DNA from: CAZISM01 sp964541895
GTDB taxonomy: Bacteria > Zhuqueibacterota > Zhuqueibacteria > Residuimicrobiales > Residuimicrobiaceae
Assembly: GCA_964541895.1 (NCBI GenBank)
Contig: CAZISM010000087.1
Location: forward strand, 1-23,459
Direction: 5' to 3'
Length of the DNA stretch: 23,459 bases
Of this stretch, positions 1-9,477 are shown in pieces. The notes beneath the pieces were generated by a model that was not told the origin of the DNA, ran no database searches, and worked only from the letters and a program-made list of their open reading frames with translations. The position numbers and the translations under genes were made by a program. How positions within the stretch are numbered: the first letter of the stretch is position 1; each line of letters starts with the position of its first letter.

Positions 1-46
1 ATCGTCAAACTCGTTGACGAGTAACAGGACGTGAACAAGGTTTAGC

Positions 47-245
47 GGTTCCCATCCTCGTTGCCAGAGATTGCTTCACTCCATTCGACACCTGTTCCTT
101 TCACAGCGCCTGCGCCTCCGTTCGCAATGACAGGGAGGTGAGACGGCGCAGAGGATTCCCATCCTCGTTGCCTGAGATTGCTTCACTCCACTCTACATCT
201 GTTTCTTTCACAGCGCCTGCGCCTCCGTTCGCAATGACAGGGGGG
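47..245. repeat. Two adjacent copies of a dispersed intergenic repeat
   Basis: Copy A (47-146) and copy B (about 155-245) share the order TTCCCATCCTCGTTGCC, GAGATTGCTTCACTCCA, TTTCACAGCGCCTGCG, CCTCCGTTCGCAATGACAGG. On the minus strand this reads as the familiar 'CATTGCGAAC...GGAGTGAAGCAATCTC' intergenic repeat seen in many bacterial genomes. Copy A is nearly identical to the copy at 21399-21487 (two mismatches over 89 bases by eye). Short Arg-rich open frames across it are by-products of the repeat and not genes. Confidence 0.85.
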
Positions 246-371
246 GCGAGAGCCTGTTCCCCCGGCTACCGCTCGGTCATGTTCCTCCGTTCGCAATGAC
301 AGGGAGTGGCGAGAGCCTGTTCCCCCGGCTACTGCTCGGTCATGTTCCTCCGTTCGCAATGACAGGGAGTG
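246..371. repeat. 63-bp tandem duplication
   Basis: Two head-to-tail 63-bp units (246-308 and 309-371) differ at a single base. A third unit begins at 372 and breaks off after about 14 bases. Each unit ends with the same CCTCCGTTCGCAATGACAGG core as the larger neighbouring repeat, so the array seems to have grown from that repeat's right end. It is not a CRISPR: there are only two units and no variable spacers. Confidence 0.85.
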
Positions 372-433
372 GCGAGATCCTGTTTGAGGTTTCGGTTTGA
401 ATAGCAAAAACCAGAAAATCTGAAGGAAACACT

Positions 434-465
434 ATTGGCAACATTTGCCAGCAAATTTCGCCAAG
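434..465 (+). promoter_or_regulatory. Putative enhancer block (UAS) for sigma-54 promoter 1
   Basis: The block contains the interrupted palindrome TGGCAA-CAT-TTGCCA (436-450) followed by a degenerate second one, CAGCAA-ATT-TCGCCA. It aligns without gaps to 17436-17467 (23 of 32 bases identical by eye). Both blocks start 123-124 bp upstream of a -24/-12 promoter, the usual position for an NtrC-family activator site. The activator encoded at 16053-17420 is the obvious candidate to bind here, but that is inference. Confidence 0.55.
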
Positions 466-528
466 GCTGGCACGAATTGTATGAACTCGATTGATTTTAT
501 TCTTAATACCTACCTGTAACTTTCTAAA

Positions 529-572
529 AATTAATCCACTCCAAGGAGCGTAACTCTGGCATAATTTTCGCA
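529..572 (+). promoter_or_regulatory. Sigma-54 (-24/-12) promoter 1
   Basis: CTGGCATAATTTTCGCA at 556-572 fits the sigma-54 consensus TGGCACG-N4-TTGCA with correct GG-to-GC spacing. An ATTAATCCA element ends 19 bp upstream of the -24 box; the same element in the same place precedes promoters 2 and 3. Transcription would begin near 584 and run into a stretch of about 500 bases lacking a convincing gene before the secreted-protein gene at 1100. Confidence 0.6.
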
Positions 573-1099
573 AAGACAAAAATGGATATCAGATAAACAC
601 TGATTTTAGCCATTACTGGTTCACCCGGGCATAACCGTTCACGCCCCTGTTTTTAATCTGCAGGGCTTTCAGCTAGTGCCGAAGGAAAACCTGATCCCGC
701 TTCCTGGCCCAATGTCGGTATTAGCCGGTGCTATCCTGATGGCAGCAGGAGCTCCTGCTCTGCATGCCACTTTCGTCCCTCGTTCTCCAAGCCCAGGCAA
801 GACAGCCTGAACCATGCGGTAAATGCCGCATACGGCCCGATCACCCGCAAATAGAACTTTGCCATGAATCCAGGCACAGAATCATATTTGCCGCTTTGCA
901 GAATAGTAAGGGAATGAATCCGGCCGCGGATTCCTGGATGGTCGGAGAGGCGTATTCGGCCGATGTGCTCAGCTATCCGCCGGCTTTGGCGCATAGCATA
1001 ATATGGTAGAAACGATGCGCTCTGCGGCGCATTAAGCAATCATCGCAGCCTGAACGGATGATGAGCACGACGCGAAACAAAACAAATGAGGAGGCTTCT
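573..1099 (+). other. Long leader or gene-free stretch after promoter 1
   Basis: No open frame here has both a ribosome binding site and a recognisable product. Frame 610-807 is open without a start codon and could be a coding remnant. A weak hairpin (CCCTG 645-649 with CAGGG 661-665) followed by TTTC, and an ATGCGC/GCGCAT hairpin (1015-1032), are visible. The stretch could be a 5' leader of the gene at 1100, a sigma-54-dependent small RNA, or decayed sequence; the bases do not decide. Confidence 0.4.
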
Positions 1100-2089
1100 A
1101 TGTATTGCATCTTTTTCCCCCTTGCAGCGATCTGTTTCGCCTGTATTTTCTCAGCCCAAACCTATGCCTTGCCTAGAAAGCAAAGCGCCGCCGGCTCTTT
1201 GGGTAGGGGCACGCTCGCAATAACAGCCGCTCCGGCAGAGCCACAAAATTCTGACGAGATTATCGACAAAGAGTTAGGGATTCGCTTCACACCTCCGCAA
1301 GGCTGGATGGCGCAAAAAACTGCAGCCGGCTATCTGCTCGTCTCAAAGACCGAAAAAGGCATCATTGTGATGGCCGACAATAAAGCAAGATCGCTCGAAC
1401 AAATGCACACGGAAGCCCAACAGGGACTCGTCGATGAAAACGGCACGAACCTGCAACTGGCGGGAGAGATTGTGGCGTTTGGCGACAAAGGATTGGGCGC
1501 ACCCTATCAGGGTGTGGTCGAGGGGCAGCCGGTAAAAGCATACGCCATCGGCTTGCTTTCACCATTCGGGGGCGGTGTCTCGATAATCGCGATGGCGGAA
1601 AAAGTACACTATTCAGAGCACTATGCCGAACACCCAAAAGCCATTGCTCGTGGGATGAAATTTTTCAAACCCGAAACACCTCCCATAGCGGAGCAATGGA
1701 AGCGTGATCTCTGCGGGGCAAAGTTGACCTATCTCTGGAGTTATTCCAGCCGCGGTTACAGCGACGGCTCGTATACAGGCGGTTCGCAGCAGATCGAGAT
1801 CCACCTCTGCCCGCAGGGTTCCTTTAAATATTATGACTCTAGTCAATCGAGCATTGATGGGGGGCACACCGCGGGCTATGGGTTTGGCAGTGGAAAAGAT
1901 CTGGGGCAGGGCACGTGGGACGTTACTGCGAACGGTCCAACACCCGTCCTGGTACTGCAGTTTCAGGACGGGCGGATCATGGAATATGATATCACCTACG
2001 AAAATAAAAAGCTGTTTCTTGATGGCAAACGGTACTTTTGGACGACGGCTGATTCAGAGTTTGCCGATCAGCGACTGGATTGCCAGTGA
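1100..2089 (+). CDS. Secreted protein of unknown function
   Basis: I start this 329-residue protein at 1100 because GAGGAGG lies five bases upstream and the resulting N-terminus is a clean signal peptide (MYCIFFPLAAICFACIFSAQ, then TYALP). The in-frame ATG at 1058 would bury that signal. The mature chain has two parts. Residues about 54-190 contain 'LGIRFTPPQGW' and 'GYLLVSKTEKGIIVM', a beta-rich arrangement resembling PsbP/DUF1795-type secreted domains. Residues about 204-329 are rich in Gly, Ser and Tyr and beta-strand-like, with a WSYSSRGYSDGSYTGG stretch, vaguely lipocalin-like. Three cysteines sit at the start, middle and end of the second part. I do not recognise the family. It is the first gene after sigma-54 promoter 1, so it may belong to the same regulon as the triheme cytochrome, though the leader would be about 500 bases. 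Confidence 0.85.
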   Translation: MYCIFFPLAAICFACIFSAQTYALPRKQSAAGSLGRGTLAITAAPAEPQNSDEIIDKELGIRFTPPQGWMAQKTAAGYLLVSKTEKGIIVMADNKARSLEQMHTEAQQGLVDENGTNLQLAGEIVAFGDKGLGAPYQGVVEGQPVKAYAIGLLSPFGGGVSIIAMAEKVHYSEHYAEHPKAIARGMKFFKPETPPIAEQWKRDLCGAKLTYLWSYSSRGYSDGSYTGGSQQIEIHLCPQGSFKYYDSSQSSIDGGHTAGYGFGSGKDLGQGTWDVTANGPTPVLVLQFQDGRIMEYDITYENKKLFLDGKRYFWTTADSEFADQRLDCQ

Positions 2090-2191
2090 GCGCAGACTTG
2101 TTGAAACAATAGAAAATAAAAATTGTTCGTCGCTTCGGGACACCCGAAACAAAAAACATAGAATCAAAACGTTACGCCCTATTCCAACAGC

Positions 2192-2207
2192 CGGGCTTTA
2201 AAGCCCG
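2192..2207. promoter_or_regulatory. 16-bp perfect palindrome before the large T9SS gene
   Basis: CGGGCTTTAAAGCCCG is a perfect palindrome lying 35 bases before the next start codon. A smaller hairpin (TTCGGG-ACA-CCCGAA, 2134-2148) precedes it. Neither has a U-tract, so a simple intrinsic terminator is not well supported; an operator or leader structure is possible. The ribosome binding site of the next gene is AAAGGGA at 2231-2237. Confidence 0.35.
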
Positions 2208-2241
2208 CAGCATCTTCTGACAGGCCTTTGAAAGGGAACAC

Positions 2242-5200
2242 ATGAAAAAAGTGATCTCTTACGTTGTGGTGACCGGTTTAATGCTAATCGGTCCATGTAA
2301 CCTTCTTGCCAGAGACATATACTCGACACATAAAGATCTGCTCTATGCCAAACAGCGCAAAGCATACAAGCGGGCAGAGTGGTTCAATCAACAACGAATG
2401 GAACCGGATGGGCAAATACCTGAGCATATTTATTGGGCAGAACGTAATCATGCGGTGCAGAAACAACGTTCGCTCAGCAAGACAAAGGAAATCCAGCATA
2501 TTACCTGGCAATCCATCGGACCGCATGGCGTGGATGCGCTGCCGGCGCATTGGGGGATCGTCAGCGGACGGGTGCGGGGTTTGGCGGTACATCCTGCCAA
2601 TTCAAATATTGTCTATATCGGCGCAGCCGGAGGCGGAATCTGGAAAACCACTGACGGCGGCGAGAACTGGACTGCGTTAGGCGAGGATCTCGAATCGCTC
2701 ACCTTTGGCGCCATTGCCATTGATCCCGGAAATCCGGAAACTGTATATGCCGGCACCGGTGAAGCGCGTTTCGGCTTTGGGAGTATTTATTTTGACGGCA
2801 AAGGTCTGTTTAAATCAACCAATGGCGGACGGACATGGATTGAACCATCTCCAGACTTTGGCGCGCAAACCCATTTCGCGGCCGTACGGGTAGATCCTTT
2901 TAATTCAAACATCGTTTATGCGGCATTAGCCAGTGGTTACAATTTCTTGGGCTCGATCACGAATGAAGGTATCTGGGTGAGCACCGATGGCGGCGTACAT
3001 TGGAATCAAACGTTCATTGCCGATGACGCCTTCGAGGTGTTGCCCCATCCCACGCGTAATGGCGATGTGTACTGCGGTATCGGCGGCGGACAAAACAATA
3101 CCAGCGGGGTGTGGTTTTCCGATGATAATGGCCAAACCTGGGCCCTTCGCAATTCCGGCCTTCCGGTGGATACAAACATCGGCCGCATTCATCTTGCCAT
3201 TTCGCCAAACGCACCCTCCCGAATGTATGCGATCATTTTCGAGACCACCGGGCGAACCCGTGTTTTCAGATCAAACAATAGCGGCAATACCTGGAGCCAG
3301 ATCGCAACCGATATCGGCGGCGATTTTGGCAACGGGCTGGTCGATCAAGGAGGATATGACCTATGCATCGCTGTGAGTCCGGATAATGCTGATGAAGTCT
3401 ATGTGGGTAATGTCGAATTGTATCGAAGCACCGATGGCAGCAACTTTTCCGTGATACGACAAGGGTTTGGTTGGTTCAACGCCTGGGATAGTCCCATACA
3501 CGTTGATTACCATGCCATTGCTTATGCTCCTTCGAATTCGCGGCGAATTTACATTTGCAGCGATGGAGGAATTGCCAGAACGGCGGATGGCGGGCAACTC
3601 TGGCAGAATCATTTGAACTTTGGCATCAATACGTTGCAGTTTTATCGCGTCGCCGCGAATCCGAACGATGTCGACATGCTCATCGGCGGTGCTCAGGATA
3701 ACGGTATCATCGGCAGGAAAGCAGTGCAGTCGCGTGAATTTCAGTTATGGGACGAACTTTCCACGGGCGACGGATTTGAATGCTTTTTCGATCCGACCAA
3801 CCCTAATATCGTTTATGCCTCAACCCAGAACGTCGGTCTCGTTAAAAGCACCAATGGTCTCGACGGCTTTAATTTTATCGGAATTCCAACCACCGGCAGG
3901 ATCGTCAATGGCATTCCGGAGAATGAGCGTAACCTGATCTTTCTCGCACCGTTTTTCATGCACCCCACTAATCCCAGGATTCTCTATACGGCTACAACCC
4001 GGCCCTATCGAACAACGGACGGTGGAGACCATTGGGCCGCCCTCTCCAGCCCGCTGGTCAACAACACCACCACGATTCAAACCATGGCGATCTGCACAAC
4101 AAATCCGCAATTCCTGATCTGCGCGACGGGTAATAATCAGGTTTTCGTTTCCACGAACGGCGGCTCGAACTGGACCAACCGAACCGGCGCCTTGCCGAAT
4201 CGTTTCGTGACGCGCGTAGTCACGCATCCACACAAGGATAGTACCATGTTTGTTGTGTTTGGAGGATTCGGCAATGGCCAAAAGGTGTACCGCACTCTAG
4301 ATCTGGGCGTGTCGTGGGTCAATATCTCTGCTAATTTGCCGAATGTGCCGCACAGTGACTTGTTCGTCGATCCGCATATTCCGGACAACCTTACCATGTA
4401 TGTCGCGAATGATCTTGGTGTCTACTCGACGAATGATGGCGGTGCCTACTGGAAGCGCGACTCTGATGGTATGCCTGTTGTGCCGGCGTTGGATTTCGAT
4501 TACCAGTGGGATTGGAATGATCGAGTTTTACATGTGGCAACCCACGGGCGTTCGGTGTTTCGCGCCAATCTGCCGCTTTCAGCGCTTGCGGTGACGTCGC
4601 CCAATGGCGGCGAAAACCTGGCGGTCGATGCGGTCTATGACATCCGCTGGATCGGCAATGGCTTTGCCAATCCCGAGAATGTACGACTCGAATATTCATT
4701 AAACAACGGCGGAAGCTGGCAGGTCATTGCTTTTGCTGCGCCCAACTCTGGCCGTTATCGTTGGCGCGTTCCGCCCTCCATCACATCTGACGCCGATTCC
4801 GCGCTGGTGCGAGTGATCAACCCGGATGACGACAACATCATGGATGAGAGCAATGCCGTATTTAAAATATTTATTGATCCGCAATTTGCACCAGTTCAGT
4901 CAGCGCCGTTTATAGATGATAAGGGCACCTTCACCAGCATCAGCTGGGCGGATTATGATAACAATGAATATCTTGACATGGCCGTCACCAGTGAGCTCCC
5001 GACAGGACCGCCGCTGCGTCTCTACCGTAATAGCGGCTATAATTTTTCCGAAGTCACTTCTTCGGCCCTTGTCCCTTTCTCTCATCCATCGTTTACATCT
5101 ACCTGGGGCGACTTCGACAAGGATAGTGATCTCGATGTATTGGTCGGCGGCTTGACCACCAGGCTTTTTCGTAACCTCGGCAATGGCACTTTTGCCGATG

Positions 5201-8200
5201 CCACCAGCACCGCGATCCCCGAACCCGATCTCACCGAAACTACAAGCGCTTCATGGGTTGATTGGAACCGCGACAACCAGCTCGATCTTTTCGTGACGAC
5301 CGGCGGTTCCGCCTTCGCTGCCGGGCAAAAAAACGTTCTTTATGGACAGATTATTCCGGGAGTTCTGAACAAAAGCTTTCTGGATGGCCATTTTGATTCA
5401 CGCGGGCAGGCGTGGGGCGATTACAACAATGATGGCTATCCCGATCTGTTCATAGCCAATTATGGCCAGAACAATCTGCTCTACAAAGTTGTAAAAAACG
5501 GCACCAATATCAACATGGTGCGCATCACCACGGGCGCCATTGTTACTGATGGCGGCAATTCCAATGCTGCAACCTGGGGCGACTATGATAACGATGGCGA
5601 TCTCGATCTGTTCGTCGCCAATGACGGGCCGAATTTCCTCTACCGCAACAACGGCGACGAGACCTTCACTCGAATCAACTATTTGGCGCCAGGACAGGAC
5701 GCCGGCAATTCCAAAACCTGTACCTGGGGAGATTATGACAATGATGGCGATCTCGATTTGATCGTGGGCAACGATGGACCCAATTTTCTATACTCCAATA
5801 CCGGTGCCGGCGCTTCTTTTCAACGGGTGTCGCTCAGCGCCGTGACCACGACAGATGATTACACGAACAGCGCCGCCTGGGGTGACTATGACAACGATGG
5901 CAGACTCGACCTGCTGGTCGCCAACGGCGTGATCGGTACTTCGAATACCGAAAATAATATCCTGTATCACAATAAGGGGAACGGCAACACTTGGCTGAAT
6001 GTTAAGCTTCACGGGGTGGTGTCTAATTTCTCCGGCATCGGAGCGCGGCTACGCATTCGCTATAACGACGGCGGGCAGCTGCAACGCCAGATTCGTGAAA
6101 TCAGCGGGCAGACCGGCAAAGGGCAGAATAGTATGGTAGCCCATTTCGGGCTGGGCAACGCCACAACGATCGATTCGCTCATTGTGCAGTGGCCAAGTCG
6201 AAGGACGTCCGTGCTCACGCATATAACCGGAAACCAACAGATTACCGTCTATGAAAGTACCGACCATTTTGTAAAGGTCGCGGCCGGCGATCTGGCAGCG
6301 GCCGGCGGTGATTTCATTGCCAGCGCCTGGGGCGATTACAACAATGATGGCTTTGCCGATCTCTTTCTGGCTGACTTTGCCCTGGGTATCGATCTGTTCA
6401 CGAATCTTGGCAATGGTCGTTTCAGTCGGATCACGGACGGCCCGATTGTGAACATTTTCACTGCTTCCACTGGCGGCAGTTGGGGCGACTATGACAACGA
6501 CGGCGATCTCGATCTCTACGTCACCAACAACGGCGAGAATATCCTGTCGCGAAATGAGGGTCCGCCGGAATTTAACTTTAGCCGCGTCACCAGTGGCGAC
6601 CTGGTTACCGAAAACGCCAATTCGACCGCCGGCAGCTGGGGTGATTATGACAATGACGGCCATCTCGATTTATTTGTGGCCAATCAGGGAACCAATGCCC
6701 GGAATTTCCTTTACCACAATCTCGGCAGCGGTCAATTTGTTCGCATCACTACCGGCGCCGTGGCTACCCAGTTTGGCTCAGCGACCGGCTGCGCCTGGAT
6801 CGATTTCGACAACGATCGTGATCTCGATTTGTTTGTGACCTACAGCGATCATTCCGACGTGTTGTACCGCAACTCCGGCTCTCCCAATTTCGAATTTGCC
6901 AGAATGAGCAGCGGCGAGATCGTCACCGATAGCACTCCATCCAAAGGCTGTAGCTGGGGTGATTACGACAACGATGGCGATATGGACGTTTACGTGGTAA
7001 AAAACGGCAAGAACCGCCTCTACCGCAATAACGGCAACTCTGCCTTCACCCGCGTCACCCAGGGTGAAATTGTAAACGATGAAGCCGACTCGCGCTCCAG
7101 CTCCTGGGGTGATATGAACAGCGACGGCTGGCTGGATTTGGTGGTTTTCAATCCGACGTTTAATGCGTTGTACCTCGGCAACGCTGACGGCACGTTCAGC
7201 AACATGCTGGCAAGCCCGATGGTCTTTACCCGCGCTTCGCATTTCGGCGGCAGCTGGGCAGACTATGACAATGACGGCGATCTAGACCTTTATGTGCCCA
7301 GCGGTTCTGGCGGTCGTGGTTCATTATTTCAAAATACACTAAACGACGCCGGCTGGCTCAAGGTGCAACTGATCGGGTCCACTTCCAACAAATCAGCTGT
7401 CGGCACCCGCGTCCATGTCAAAGCGCAAACAACCATCAAGCTCGACCCTTTCTGGCAGACACGGGAGATTTCCGGACAGACCGGCACTGGCAGTCAAAAC
7501 AGCCTCGAGCTCTTTTTCGGTCTCGGTGAAGCTGCACGGGTGGATAGCCTGATCGTTGACTGGCCTCGCAGCAGCCGGCAGACGCTGACCAATCTTGCCG
7601 TAAATCAGAAGTTGGTTTTGCGTGAACAGAGCCTGACCAAATTTGCCATGATGGATAAAAGCCCGGTCGTGCAGGAAAAAGCAGCCGCCACCGGCGGAAC
7701 CTGGGCAGACGTGGACAACGACGGCGATCAGGACCTGTTCGTCACCACCAGGAAAGGACCGAATCTGCTGTATCTGAACGGCGGCAAAAGTGAATTCAAG
7801 AAAATAACAGAAAATGCCCTGGTCAGAGACAACCAGATTTCAATCGCCAGTGCCTGGGCGGATGTGAACAACGACGGCGCCTTGGATGTGTTTGTAGCGA
7901 ACGAAGATGCTGCTGGTGTACTATATGTGAACAAAGGCAATGGCGATTTTATCCCGCTGACCGGCGGCGATCTTGCCAATGACAAGGTAAAGGCGACGGG
8001 CTGCAGTTGGGGTGATTTTGACAGCGACGGGCAAGTTGATTTGTTCGTCGCCACTGCAAACGCGCCCAACCTGCTTTATCACAATGAAGGCAATGGGAGA
8101 TTCAGCAAAATCACCTCAGGAGATATTGTCAAAGACAAACTGGATTCCCGCGCCTGCGCCTGGGCGGACTATGATAACGACGGCGATCCAGACCTGTTGG

Positions 8201-9303
8201 TAGCGAATTATAACGACAAGAATGCCCTTTATCGCAACGAAGGAAAAGGCAAATTTATGCGCGTGCTGCAACCGCCGTTCAGCAAAGATGTGGGCATCTC
8301 GGTGGGTTGCAGCTGGGGCGATTTTGACAATGACGGCGACCTCGATGTAGTGATCACCAATGCTGAGAAATCGAATTTCCTCTATCGCAACGATGCCGGC
8401 AGCTTCGCTAAAATCACCGACAGCCCGGTAGCAACGGATATCGGTAAATCCACCGGCAGCAGTTGGATTGACTTTGACAAGGATGGTGATCTGGATCTGT
8501 TCATCAGCGATTTCGGCGGGGAGAATCGGTTATATCGCAATCTTGGTGCGGGCGTGTTTGAACGCAGCCAAGAGGAGAAAATTACCCAGGGCAAAAGCAA
8601 TTCCCAAGGCCATGCCTGGGCTGATCTCGACAATGATGGAGATTTGGATCTTTTTGTTGCAAATTTCGATCAGGAAAGTTTTCTCTATAACAATCAAGGC
8701 AATCCCAATCATTGGATCAACATCTCCCTGGTCGGTACGAAAACCAATGCAGCCGGGATTGGCGTGCAAGTGCGTGTAAAAGCCTTCGTCGATGGCAGGC
8801 CCGTATGGCAGCTGCACGAGGTTTCGGCGCAGACCAGCGGCGGCTTTAGCGGTCAAAGCAGCGTCAATGCGGTCTTTGGACTCGGCAATGCGCTGAAAGT
8901 GGACACGCTGCTGATTCATTGGCCAAGCGGCATTGTGCAAGTCATGACCGGATTAGCCACCGATCGAATGTACCGATTTGAGGAGCAATACACCACCAGG
9001 ATAGAGCACACAGCCGAATTGCCGCGGGAGTATATGCTGTACCAGAATTATCCTAATCCATTCAATCCGAGCACGACTATTCGCTTTAAAGTGCCGCAGC
9101 CATCGCACGTTGTGATAAAAATTTACGATATGCTAGGTGGTGAAGTGAAGACATTGTTCAGCCAAGAATGCGAGACAGGTGCGCACGTTACGGTTTGGGA
9201 TGGCAAAAACGAAAGACAATCATTAGTTGCCAGCGGCGTTTATGTGGTGAGCATGCAGGCCGGGAACTTTATGGCTGCCAAAAAGATCCTTTTGCTGAAA
9301 TAG
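2242..9303 (+). CDS. Giant T9SS cargo: Asp-box propeller plus three FG-GAP/UnbV modules
   Basis: This 2353-residue secreted protein begins with a signal peptide (MKKVISYVVVTGLMLIGP...) and ends with a T9SS type A sorting domain (from about 2264, 'NYPNPFNPSTTI', finishing KKILLLK). Residues about 130-770 carry roughly a dozen BNR/Asp-box motifs (TTDGGENW, STNGGSNW and degenerate forms), as in sortilin/VPS10-type propellers. An Ig-like domain follows (about 783-878, 'SPNGGENL', 'SGRYRWRVP'). Then come three blocks (about 892-1245, 1341-1700, 1807-2150), each with seven Ca-binding FG-GAP/VCBS motifs of the form WGDYDNDGDLDLFV, and each closed by an ASPIC/UnbV domain (about 1250-1340, 1702-1793, 2154-2247; 'EISGQTG', 'FGLG', 'DSLIVxWP'). 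It is probably exported through the outer membrane and surface-anchored or released. Binding partner or enzymatic activity cannot be told; adhesion or glycan binding is only a guess. The frame is intact over 7 kb. Confidence 0.93.
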   Translation: MKKVISYVVVTGLMLIGPCNLLARDIYSTHKDLLYAKQRKAYKRAEWFNQQRMEPDGQIPEHIYWAERNHAVQKQRSLSKTKEIQHITWQSIGPHGVDALPAHWGIVSGRVRGLAVHPANSNIVYIGAAGGGIWKTTDGGENWTALGEDLESLTFGAIAIDPGNPETVYAGTGEARFGFGSIYFDGKGLFKSTNGGRTWIEPSPDFGAQTHFAAVRVDPFNSNIVYAALASGYNFLGSITNEGIWVSTDGGVHWNQTFIADDAFEVLPHPTRNGDVYCGIGGGQNNTSGVWFSDDNGQTWALRNSGLPVDTNIGRIHLAISPNAPSRMYAIIFETTGRTRVFRSNNSGNTWSQIATDIGGDFGNGLVDQGGYDLCIAVSPDNADEVYVGNVELYRSTDGSNFSVIRQGFGWFNAWDSPIHVDYHAIAYAPSNSRRIYICSDGGIARTADGGQLWQNHLNFGINTLQFYRVAANPNDVDMLIGGAQDNGIIGRKAVQSREFQLWDELSTGDGFECFFDPTNPNIVYASTQNVGLVKSTNGLDGFNFIGIPTTGRIVNGIPENERNLIFLAPFFMHPTNPRILYTATTRPYRTTDGGDHWAALSSPLVNNTTTIQTMAICTTNPQFLICATGNNQVFVSTNGGSNWTNRTGALPNRFVTRVVTHPHKDSTMFVVFGGFGNGQKVYRTLDLGVSWVNISANLPNVPHSDLFVDPHIPDNLTMYVANDLGVYSTNDGGAYWKRDSDGMPVVPALDFDYQWDWNDRVLHVATHGRSVFRANLPLSALAVTSPNGGENLAVDAVYDIRWIGNGFANPENVRLEYSLNNGGSWQVIAFAAPNSGRYRWRVPPSITSDADSALVRVINPDDDNIMDESNAVFKIFIDPQFAPVQSAPFIDDKGTFTSISWADYDNNEYLDMAVTSELPTGPPLRLYRNSGYNFSEVTSSALVPFSHPSFTSTWGDFDKDSDLDVLVGGLTTRLFRNLGNGTFADATSTAIPEPDLTETTSASWVDWNRDNQLDLFVTTGGSAFAAGQKNVLYGQIIPGVLNKSFLDGHFDSRGQAWGDYNNDGYPDLFIANYGQNNLLYKVVKNGTNINMVRITTGAIVTDGGNSNAATWGDYDNDGDLDLFVANDGPNFLYRNNGDETFTRINYLAPGQDAGNSKTCTWGDYDNDGDLDLIVGNDGPNFLYSNTGAGASFQRVSLSAVTTTDDYTNSAAWGDYDNDGRLDLLVANGVIGTSNTENNILYHNKGNGNTWLNVKLHGVVSNFSGIGARLRIRYNDGGQLQRQIREISGQTGKGQNSMVAHFGLGNATTIDSLIVQWPSRRTSVLTHITGNQQITVYESTDHFVKVAAGDLAAAGGDFIASAWGDYNNDGFADLFLADFALGIDLFTNLGNGRFSRITDGPIVNIFTASTGGSWGDYDNDGDLDLYVTNNGENILSRNEGPPEFNFSRVTSGDLVTENANSTAGSWGDYDNDGHLDLFVANQGTNARNFLYHNLGSGQFVRITTGAVATQFGSATGCAWIDFDNDRDLDLFVTYSDHSDVLYRNSGSPNFEFARMSSGEIVTDSTPSKGCSWGDYDNDGDMDVYVVKNGKNRLYRNNGNSAFTRVTQGEIVNDEADSRSSSWGDMNSDGWLDLVVFNPTFNALYLGNADGTFSNMLASPMVFTRASHFGGSWADYDNDGDLDLYVPSGSGGRGSLFQNTLNDAGWLKVQLIGSTSNKSAVGTRVHVKAQTTIKLDPFWQTREISGQTGTGSQNSLELFFGLGEAARVDSLIVDWPRSSRQTLTNLAVNQKLVLREQSLTKFAMMDKSPVVQEKAAATGGTWADVDNDGDQDLFVTTRKGPNLLYLNGGKSEFKKITENALVRDNQISIASAWADVNNDGALDVFVANEDAAGVLYVNKGNGDFIPLTGGDLANDKVKATGCSWGDFDSDGQVDLFVATANAPNLLYHNEGNGRFSKITSGDIVKDKLDSRACAWADYDNDGDPDLLVANYNDKNALYRNEGKGKFMRVLQPPFSKDVGISVGCSWGDFDNDGDLDVVITNAEKSNFLYRNDAGSFAKITDSPVATDIGKSTGSSWIDFDKDGDLDLFISDFGGENRLYRNLGAGVFERSQEEKITQGKSNSQGHAWADLDNDGDLDLFVANFDQESFLYNNQGNPNHWINISLVGTKTNAAGIGVQVRVKAFVDGRPVWQLHEVSAQTSGGFSGQSSVNAVFGLGNALKVDTLLIHWPSGIVQVMTGLATDRMYRFEEQYTTRIEHTAELPREYMLYQNYPNPFNPSTTIRFKVPQPSHVVIKIYDMLGGEVKTLFSQECETGAHVTVWDGKNERQSLVASGVYVVSMQAGNFMAAKKILLLK
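4915..8680 (+). repeat. In-gene FG-GAP repeats, three groups of seven
   Basis: Twenty-one degenerate coding repeats of about 150 bp are centred on a GACTATGACAACGATGGCGA-like core encoding D-x-D-N-D-G-D-x-D. They fall into groups of 7, 7 and 7, split by the UnbV-coding segments near 5990-6260 and 7345-7620. The cores at 5578, 5728 and 5881 show the spacing. The seven-fold grouping fits seven-bladed integrin-alpha-like propellers. The high nucleotide similarity makes the region prone to recombination and misassembly, but the frame is open throughout. Confidence 0.85.
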
Positions 9304-9477
9304 GTGTCATAGAGGAATAAGGTACAGAACTCATCCTGGTTTGATGCAAGACAAATCAACGAGCTCTGACCGCTTTGGGAGAAACGGCGACCGAAAGATT
9401 TGCGATTTCGTTGTCTCGACAGCGGATGGCCAGACCTCAGGATGCAAACTCGAATTTAATGGAAGAAAACAATAAAG

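Noticed and set aside
246..371. Possible short CRISPR array
   Set aside because: The whole 63-bp unit is repeated, including what would be spacer, and there are no cas genes.
183..407. Minus-strand open frame rich in repeated SLRTEEHDRAVAGG segments
   Set aside because: It is a translation of the 63-bp tandem and the dispersed repeat; there is no ribosome binding site and the periodicity is that of the DNA repeat. The similar frame at 21428-21646 is rejected for the same reason.
690..715. Resemblance of GGTATTAGCC to the reverse complement of 16S rRNA
   Set aside because: Only about ten bases match and the flanks do not follow rRNA.
731..1039. Overlapping open frames on both strands (731-1039 minus, 764-1009 plus)
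   Set aside because: Neither has a ribosome binding site or a recognisable product, and they overlap antisense in an intergenic stretch.
6049..6663. 204-residue minus-strand open frame
   Set aside because: It lies wholly inside the FG-GAP region of the large T9SS gene; it is an antisense shadow of the Asp/Asn-rich repeats, with Val/Ile-rich periodic sequence.
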